From Phoronis australis (Eukaryota > Phoronida > Phoronidae): a stretch of DNA of 64,000 nt. The position numbers and the translations under genes were made by a program. The notes below the pieces were generated by a model, which was given only the letters and a program-made list of their open reading frames with translations, searched no databases and had not been told where the DNA came from. Of the stretch, positions 60,564 through 64,000 are shown piece by piece. The stretch lies in contig NMRA01000288.1 in NCBI GenBank assembly GCA_002633005.1, forward strand, positions 386,300-450,299, written 5' to 3'. Numbering within the stretch: the stretch's first letter is position 1; every line of letters begins with the position of its first letter.

Positions 60564-63254
60564 NNNNNNNNNNNNNNNNNNNNNNNNNNNNNNNNNNNNN
60601 NNNNNNNNNNNNNNNNNNNNNNNNNNNNNNNNNNNNNNNNNNNNNNNNNNNNNNNNNNNNNNNNNNNNNNNNNNNNNNNNNNNNNNNNNNNNNNNNNNNN
60701 NNNNNNNNNNNNNNNNNNNNNNNNNNNNNNNNNNNNNNNNNNNNNNNNNNNNNNNNNNNNNNNNNNNNNNNNNNNNNNNNNNNNNNNNNNNNNNNNNNNN
60801 NNNNNNNNNNNNNNNNNNNNNNNNNNNNNNNNNNNNNNNNNNNNNNNNNNNNNNNNNNNNNNNNNNNNNNNATGCAATAAAATTCTAAGTTAAGGGCTAA
60901 AATGAGCCGTCAGTGGAATAAAGTTACAAATAATCATTAAAATACTAACTTTAACATTCTCAATTAGTTGAGTTTTGGATTAGAGTTATTGAATTTGAAA
61001 TATAGGTTGCTTGCTCAAACTCGAAGTTTCACCTACGTCAGGGGTACAAGTTGAAGCACAACTGAAATCCGCCATGTTTACTATTTCAGGTCCTTGAATT
61101 GAGAGTTTTGAGATTGTTTTAGAAATTCCATCGCCAATTCACCACTCACGAAGACAGTTAATGGGATCCAGAAAAGATAAGGCTTCGAAGGTTTATGCAA
61201 CACCAGACTGAGGGAGGTGCACGCAGATTTTATTTGGATTTTGGACGGTTGAAGTTGGGAGCCTCGGCTTGGCAACGTTTAAGTGTCCAACCTTTATGTT
61301 TTCTTATATATATCATTGAGTGACGTCATTTGCGATAAACCCAAGCGCCTGTGGTGCATAACGAGCAGTTGACAGATCGTTTGTTTTTTTTTTGAAACTT
61401 GAAACTAAAGGAAAAATGCTTTAGCATCAACAGAAATTCAAAATCTTTATCAATAGACCATAGTAAACAGTTTAACTTCTGTTTCAGTGGCAAAGAACCA
61501 CTTTGAAAAATGCAAGTAAGTCTGTTTTTCACATTCTATGCCATTAGGATTTTAAGTTGCGTAAAATTAAAAAGGAATGACGTATCAGAAAACTGTTACG
61601 GCGTTTTCGATATTTCATATTGAACAATTCCATCAAATAAAACTTAGTCGCGCTATTGATGCCGTTCTTTTGCCTTTCTTTTTGGTAAACTTTACTAAAA
61701 AGACAAAGTCGTGTGATTCAATCAGTAACATACATGAAACAGTGAAAAGTCAAAAATCAAATTATTCAGGCTTTCTAGTTTCAGAAAATATATACTTTTA
61801 CTAAGTTAAAATCTATAGTTTTGCATTGTTTTTGCTAAATGCACAGACTTTTAGAGAAGGTCTTACATCGTTTAAAAGGGTACTAATCTGTTTTGATGAC
61901 TTCAACCAATCCTCGTTCTGTCGCCCACTAACGCATCATTGCCGTCTCGGTCTCACTTATATGATTAATACAGGATTCAACTAAAAATCACTCATGTGTA
62001 CCGTCTGTGTCACAAATTAGTTATATGGTTCATAGTTGGTGGTCTTTCCTTGCAGTTGTCGTGTGCTTAAAATGTAGATCACGCTTGCAAGTTTAGCAGA
62101 CTTTGTAAGGAGTTTCCAAATTTTGCTCCAAACTTCTGAGGGATGTCGATCGTTACAGGACAATAGTTTGTCTCAGACAACTGGATGAGGAAAGTCGTTT
62201 TTACTATCTGTAAAACAGGCCAAAACAGGGTTTGGTATCCCTTTAAGTTCAAATCACTGAGAGAGGTACTAAACGTTGTCTTTAAAGTTCTTTAAAAAAC
62301 AAAGCACCCGATTCACACTGGTCGTGACACGGTAGGTATTTTGAGCTATCATCCAATATAAAATTAAGAGAACGTTCTTTTCTTACGACTACATTTCGTA
62401 TCCCAGGAACCACGTTTTTTGTGCTGCACGTTTCTGTGTTCAGCGGACATCGTGTTTGTCGTTGTTCTTCGGCATAGGACGCTGTTAGTGAAAACCCCGT
62501 GAGGCTTTGAGGAATATTGACCTCACTTTAACAGTACACACAACACTTTGAAGAAGCCATAAACAACAAAAAATACTTAAAACTCACTAATTGTAATGTT
62601 TACCGACTTCTGTTCACTGTGTGCTGTCGATCCACGGGTACCTGCGACGCTTTCTATGCTGACTCGATATGATGATCCGGGTTCCAAGTCCGTGAGATTT
62701 AACGATGTTTCTTTACCTTTCTCAACAAAAATCGTTTTCTGCAACTCCTCTGCGTTGATTGGTGTGTACTTGACGAGGTGGTGGCTAAAGCCCCCAGATG
62801 TCGGCGCTGTCCATTTGACACCAGTTATCTTACCGTCAGTTGTGATGACTTTCACGTCAGACGGAGGTAATGATTCTAGAAGACACAAACAGGCATTGAT
62901 GAGGAGGAAGGCTCATTTTTATTACAAAAATGTTCATAGATTATCGACACCAAATGTACTAACTTGTTGTGACTGTTGCCGATAAAGGCACACTCGTTAT
63001 CGCACCAGGGATCTTCGACGACACCACCGTAACGGAGACATTGTACGTACTTCCAGGAGTCAGACCAGTTATACTTAGGGCCGTTCTTTCGCTTTTCTCC
63101 ACCACTTTGGACGTGGTGACAACCGGGACCCGTCCGTCGATTGGAGTGTAATCAACAACGTAGTGGGAAAAGCTGCCAGATTTGGGTGAGACCCATTTCA
63201 CATCGAGATCCGTTGTTGTTGAGCTGATGTTAAGTGACGCTGGAGGCAATGGTC
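42552..63254 (-). CDS. FN3/TSP1 single-pass membrane protein, 3' part of gene, 5' end outside window
   Basis: In transcript order: FN3 exons 63254-62964, 62875-62588, 59873-59586, 58433-57597 (interrupted), TSP1 exons 47438-47280 and 46973-46785, and the last exon 42958-42552 with the membrane helix. Every internal exon is phase 1-1, so each domain is a removable module. No catalytic domain is visible in the tail, so it is not a receptor kinase or phosphatase; an adhesion or guidance-type surface protein is an inference. Linking all exons into one gene rests on phase, strand and order, without transcript evidence. The 10-kb intron between the FN3 and TSP1 exons is the weakest link. Confidence 0.7.
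44857..45210. mobile_element. TTAA-flanked MITE, copy 1
   Basis: Flanked by TTAA at 44857-44860 and 45207-45210. The body has CAACCAATCCTCGTTCTGTC and CATCCAAACTTTTGAGGG, matching 61872-62246 at roughly three bases in four, in the same orientation. TTAA targets with AGGG-type ends point to Kolobok or piggyBac families. It has no ORF. Confidence 0.7.
46144..46395 (-). repeat. tRNA-derived SINE
   Basis: Minus-strand head GGCACTGTGGTCTAGTGTGA (A-box-like TGGTCTAGTGTG) and GTTCCAGTCCC (B-box-like), then a body with AATGGTTCCAGGGGATCACT and ACAACGTGTGTACCAGACC. The same body occurs in PAICS intron 5. It lies in the last intron of the FN3/TSP1 gene. Confidence 0.7.
46785..46973 (-). CDS. Thrombospondin type 1 repeat exon
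   Basis: 189-bp exon, phase 1-1. Encodes [20 protein letters not shown], then [18 protein letters not shown] and [10 protein letters not shown], a classical TSP1 domain with six cysteines. The intron to the preceding TSP1 exon is only 306 bp, consistent with tandem domain duplication. Confidence 0.9.
47280..47438 (-). CDS. Thrombospondin type 1 repeat exon
   Basis: 159-bp exon, phase 1-1. Encodes [20 protein letters not shown] then [13 protein letters not shown] and [11 protein letters not shown]. The W-x-x-W-x-x-W layering, C-S-x-T-C-G motif and six cysteines of a TSP1 domain are present. The acceptor is CACAG and the donor GTAGGG. Confidence 0.87.
47634..48365 (-). other. Two unrecognised minus-strand reading frames
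   Basis: About 48365-48100 is open, running from [20 protein letters not shown] to [20 protein letters not shown], and 47888-47634 is open from [16 protein letters not shown] to KNSASSSQ. Both have ordinary amino-acid composition and do not look like random AT-rich translation. I do not recognise either. They could be extra exons of the FN3/TSP1 gene or remnants of a mobile element; the LINE poly-A-like tail begins immediately upstream of the first. Confidence 0.3.
48736..50175 (-). pseudogene. LINE ORF2 remnant (reverse transcriptase and C-terminal zinc motif)
   Basis: The frame 50175-49582 contains [20 protein letters not shown] (catalytic YADD) and the downstream thumb region. Further frames at 49601-49371, 49416-49081 and 49062-48736 continue the protein through [27 protein letters not shown] (zf-RVT type C-C-H-C). 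At least three frameshifts and the missing fingers region make it non-functional. Confidence 0.8.
50664..51266 (-). CDS. LINE ORF1 protein
   Basis: 200 codons. An N-terminal lysine/glutamate-rich coiled coil ([20 protein letters not shown]) is followed by [20 protein letters not shown] and [17 protein letters not shown], the pattern of L1-type ORF1 RNA-binding proteins. ATG at 51242 (MDAKQLEER) is an equally plausible start. Intact, unlike ORF2. Confidence 0.8.
   Translation of the reverse strand: MLSVILVKMDAKQLEERFAKLDERIAKSVKLIIKEEVSKLNEELVKLKRANEVLKEKGNSLEQYSRRNSLRIYGLKEEESEVCIQTVTESLEKSLKVKVKPAEIGRAHRIGKLKTTGRVSRLSVQSTTPRPMIVKFISYQTREKVFKQKKVLKDTGYYILEDLTSLIYNLLKSAFKNDKVISSWSSDGRIYVQLTNGTIL
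52110..52922 (-). pseudogene. Degraded TatD-family nuclease ORF
   Basis: TatD-type metal-dependent DNase pieces in order on the minus strand: [10 protein letters not shown] (H-x-H), [19 protein letters not shown] (metal-binding Glu), [10 protein letters not shown] (conserved His), then [10 protein letters not shown] where the family has an Asp (here His), and [15 protein letters not shown] near the C-terminus. The pieces lie in different frames, with at least two frameshifts and stops near 52,510-52,560, so no intact enzyme is encoded. The start ATG at 52922-52920 is in frame with, and two codons after, the stop of the integrase remnant upstream. Confidence 0.72.
52929..53145 (-). pseudogene. 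C-terminal remnant of a Ty3/gypsy integrase
   Basis: The frame near 53,140-53,055 reads [20 protein letters not shown] then QNDWN. After a frameshift comes [20 protein letters not shown] then [11 protein letters not shown] and a TAA at 52931-52929. This is the characteristic end of gypsy-type Pol ('NRTL...W...STG-TP..L-LGREV--P'). The rest of Pol, and LTRs, were not found. Confidence 0.72.
53160..53318 (-). other. Unassigned coding-like segment, possibly actin-related (Arp5-like)
   Basis: Following an acceptor-like TTTCTAG, the minus strand reads [20 protein letters not shown] then [20 protein letters not shown] and GNYGC. 'KPIVID-G-Y-C' resembles the N-terminal strand of actin-related protein 5. 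The match is short and unsupported by a downstream exon; a processed or captured fragment is possible, and so is chance. Confidence 0.25.
53389..54022 (-). other. Unrecognised coding-like region with a repeated SN-x-PxPGCF module
   Basis: Minus-strand frames: 54022-53810 ([20 protein letters not shown]) and then about 53,840-53,389, open except for one TAG, with [36 protein letters not shown] and after the stop [20 protein letters not shown]. The module EVK-SN--P-PGCF appears twice. I do not recognise the family. Its position upstream of the integrase remnant suggests an older retroelement protein, but this is inference. Confidence 0.3.
54549..54770 (+). pseudogene. Truncated acidic ORF resembling P2X7-intracellular-domain transposon proteins
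   Basis: Starts [20 protein letters not shown], then [11 protein letters not shown]; after a frameshift it continues [20 protein letters not shown] then RGDTSWW and a stop. Proteins with '(Y)MFEPE' and 'DTSW-' motifs leading into a cysteine-rich P2X7-type domain accompany transposons in many invertebrates. The cysteine-rich part would lie just past the break and is absent. Family assignment comes from memory of motifs and is tentative. Confidence 0.45.
54791..55637 (-). pseudogene. Truncated THAP-domain transposase
   Basis: The frame 55637-55188 starts [14 protein letters not shown], continues [19 protein letters not shown] and [14 protein letters not shown], and ends its THAP domain with AIPSVLIPG: the C2CH zinc ligands and the terminal AVPTIF-like motif. 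The frame 55261-54791 overlaps by 74 bases in another register and continues with [13 protein letters not shown] and [14 protein letters not shown], a second cysteine/histidine cluster, so one frameshift separates them. The catalytic region is missing. Confidence 0.8.
56090..56518 (+). pseudogene. Fragment of a second L1/Tx1-like reverse transcriptase, plus strand
   Basis: Frames on the plus strand read [17 protein letters not shown] (compare 'SPG-DGL--EFYK'), [20 protein letters not shown] and [20 protein letters not shown] then [13 protein letters not shown], a damaged 'F-DF-KAFDS' palm motif. Several stops and frameshifts. Orientation is opposite to the LINE at 48,380-51,560, so it is a separate insertion. 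Confidence 0.65.
56813..57310. mobile_element. MITE family M1, copy A
   Basis: Ends CTGGTTCCCTGCGTGTCCGC and GCGGACACGCAGGGAACCAG are reverse complements (about 21 bp). CACTCGT occurs just outside both ends. The body includes TTACGCCACTTGCATGACAA, shared in inverted orientation with copy B. No transposase is encoded. Confidence 0.75.
57597..58433 (-). pseudogene. FN3 exon interrupted by a 539-bp insertion
   Basis: The 5' part is 58433-58314 ([21 protein letters not shown] to KYAAIG) and the 3' part is 57774-57597 (from [12 protein letters not shown], then [19 protein letters not shown]). The bases GGCCGATAGC occur on both sides of the insert (57765-57774 and 58314-58323). Without the insert and one copy of that 10-mer the exon is exactly 288 bp, like its neighbours, and open. 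As assembled the exon is broken. Because it is phase 1-1 it could be skipped without a frameshift. The n at 58,313 leaves open whether the insertion is fixed, polymorphic or partly mis-assembled. Confidence 0.8.
57775..58313. mobile_element. MITE family M1, copy B, inserted in an FN3 exon
   Basis: Starts TCGCTGGTTCCCTGCGTG and ends near CACCTAGCG-n; an inner pair GCCAGCACGCAGGTATCAC / GTGATACCTGCGTGCTGGC is also inverted. It is flanked by the 10-mer GGCCGATAGC on both sides. The body is reverse-oriented to copy A and clearly diverged. A 9-10-bp target duplication fits Mutator-like elements, but the superfamily is uncertain. Confidence 0.75.
58990..59125. repeat. Degenerate GTATAT/GTATCT simple repeat
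   Basis: A run of GTAT-rich hexamers (TGTATCTGTATCTGTATTTG, later GTATATGTATATGTATATA). The ORFs across it are low-complexity artefacts. Confidence 0.8.
59586..59873 (-). CDS. FN3 domain exon
   Basis: 288-bp exon, phase 1-1, acceptor TTTCAG and donor GTAAGA. Encodes [21 protein letters not shown], then FLVKYKAI and [16 protein letters not shown]. It is the closest relative of the next exon (57597-58433), suggesting a recent exon duplication. Confidence 0.87.
60305..60563. repeat. Dinucleotide microsatellites (TA)n and (CA)n
   Basis: A TATA(C/G) mixture at about 60,311-60,380, pure (TA)n to about 60,445, then (AC)n from about 60,508 running into the assembly gap. They are in an intron of the FN3/TSP1 gene. 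Confidence 0.95.
60564..60871. other. Assembly gap (308 N)
   Basis: A run of N beginning inside a (CA)n microsatellite; true length and content unknown. Confidence 0.99.
61872..62246. mobile_element. TTAA-flanked MITE, copy 2
   Basis: TTAA at 61872-61875 and 62243-62246. The left end AAGGGTACTAATCTGTTTTG is an imperfect reverse complement of the right end CAAAACAGGGTTTGGTATCC. Same family as 44857-45210; lies in an intron of the FN3/TSP1 gene. Confidence 0.75.
62588..62875 (-). CDS. FN3 domain exon
   Basis: 288-bp exon, phase 1-1, acceptor TTCTAG and donor GTGAGT. Encodes SLPPSDVKV...[22 protein letters not shown]...[22 protein letters not shown], a complete FN3 fold pattern. Confidence 0.85.
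62964..63254 (-). CDS. FN3 domain exon (first in window)
   Basis: 291-bp exon, acceptor CCCACAG and donor GTTAGT, phase 1-1. Encodes [10 protein letters not shown]...[21 protein letters not shown]...[21 protein letters not shown]: the FN3 Trp, the Tyr of strand C', the LTPGSTY turn and the V-x-V strand are all in place. Confidence 0.85.
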
Positions 63255-63334
63255 CTGTGGGAACAACACTACTATCATAATCATCATTTTCAACACAGAC
63301 GTGCCCATCAACACTATTACAACCATCAGCATCA

Positions 63335-63690
63335 TACTCTCATGAATGTCATGATTATCACCGCCGCCACCACTGTCGTTGTCACCATCATCATCATCGT
63401 CGTCGTCATCATCATCGTCATCATCGTGGTCATCGTCGTAGCTATGGTAGCAATAATCATCACCACAGTCATAGTGACTATCATCATCGTCGTCGTCATC
63501 AGTGTCATCAAAATCGTCACTGTCATCATCATCATCATCGTCATCGTCATTATCGCAGTCACCATCACCACTATCGTCACCGCCATCATCATCATCATCA
63601 TCACCACCATCATTACCACCATCATCACCGCCATCATCACCATCATCATCATCATCACCATCATCATCAGTTCATAATCATCACTATCGT
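63335..63690. repeat. (CAT/CAC/CGT)n trinucleotide microsatellite
   Basis: About 350 bp of imperfect CAT-type trinucleotides. It produces long poly-Ser, poly-Met and Ile/Thr-rich open frames on both strands, which are artefacts. It starts about 80 bp upstream of the FN3 exon acceptor at 63254. The remaining 63,690-64,000 shows nothing recognised. Confidence 0.93.
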
Positions 63691-64000
63691 TGCATTCATC
63701 ATCACGTCGACGACACTGTGTTAATATACTCCTTTCGTTCCATCTGCAAGCAATGGGCTTACATGCATCATAATTGCATTCGTCAAAACGTGGGCGTTAT
63801 TGTCCCAATAATTTCAGATTTTGTCCCACCCTCAAGAAGTGGGATAACACGCTTAACACAAATAAAATCTCGAAGTTGTTCCCCGGCTGTTCATTGTTTG
63901 CTGCTCGAAAGGAACGTCCTTACCAAGCTTCACAAGCAATAAGTTTTATGAGATTTTTGTAAAAATTCGGAGACCTGATTCCTTTGACATTTAGTAAATT

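Larger units (their letters stand above)
59874..62587 (-). other. FN3/TSP1 gene intron with microsatellites, gap and TTAA MITE
   Basis: Contains the dinucleotide repeats, the 308-N gap and the MITE at 61872-62246. No FN3-like segment is visible in the sequenced part, though a further FN3 exon could hide in the gap. Confidence 0.6.

Noticed and set aside
60215-60877. 220-codon minus-strand frame
   Set aside because: Made of (CA)n, (TA)n and the N gap; not a gene.
63234-63942. Long open frames (147 and 146 codons, and 111 on the other strand)
   Set aside because: They are translations of a CAT-type trinucleotide microsatellite; composition is poly-Ser/Met/Ile/Thr with no domain.

Overview
The window is nuclear DNA of an animal: spliced genes with GT-AG introns, retroelements, DNA transposons, microsatellites and assembly gaps, and no bacterial gene organisation. 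The gene content, the density of THAP/TTAA-type transposons and the high divergence between duplicated segments suggest a highly heterozygous marine invertebrate. A lancelet or a similar deuterostome is my best guess, but the sequence alone does not settle the species.

Left half (1-41,400): two de novo purine synthesis genes stand head to head. PPAT (minus strand, 11 coding exons, 17,379 down to 2,455, 496 codons) makes the first committed step. PAICS (plus strand, 17,941 to 39,976) carries the SAICAR synthetase and AIR carboxylase activities. Their ATGs are only 561 bp apart, so the gap is probably a shared bidirectional promoter, as known for vertebrate PPAT-PAICS. PPAT intron 1 holds a 10-copy 76-bp minisatellite and an old dispersed repeat. 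PAICS exons 3-6 occur twice (26,804-30,540 and 33,601-36,788). A single 'n' at 30,807 lies exactly at the junction, and one copy of the cassette restores a normal-length 430-residue protein. The duplication is therefore more likely two haplotypes placed in tandem than real biology.

Right half (42,400-63,254, minus strand, 5' end beyond the window): part of a type I membrane protein gene. In transcript order it has four fibronectin type III exons (each 288-291 bp, phase 1-1), two thrombospondin type 1 exons, and a final exon with a membrane helix and a cytoplasmic tail. It converges on PAICS. One FN3 exon is split by a 539-bp insertion flanked by a 10-bp direct repeat.

The 10-kb intron at 47,439-57,596 is packed with mobile DNA: an internally deleted L1/Tx1-like LINE; a degraded Ty3/gypsy integrase end followed, in frame two codons after its stop, by a broken TatD-family nuclease; a 1.7-kb TTAA-flanked Kolobok-like transposon with two truncated convergent genes (THAP transposase and a P2X7-domain-like ORF); and a second LINE fragment. 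SINEs, TTAA MITEs, foldback elements and microsatellites are scattered elsewhere.

Five isolated 'n' bases (317, 19,084, 21,383, 30,807, 58,313) and a 308-base gap (60,564-60,871) mark assembly joins. At least three of the single 'n's sit at the end of a local duplication, so local copy number in this window should not be trusted without reads.
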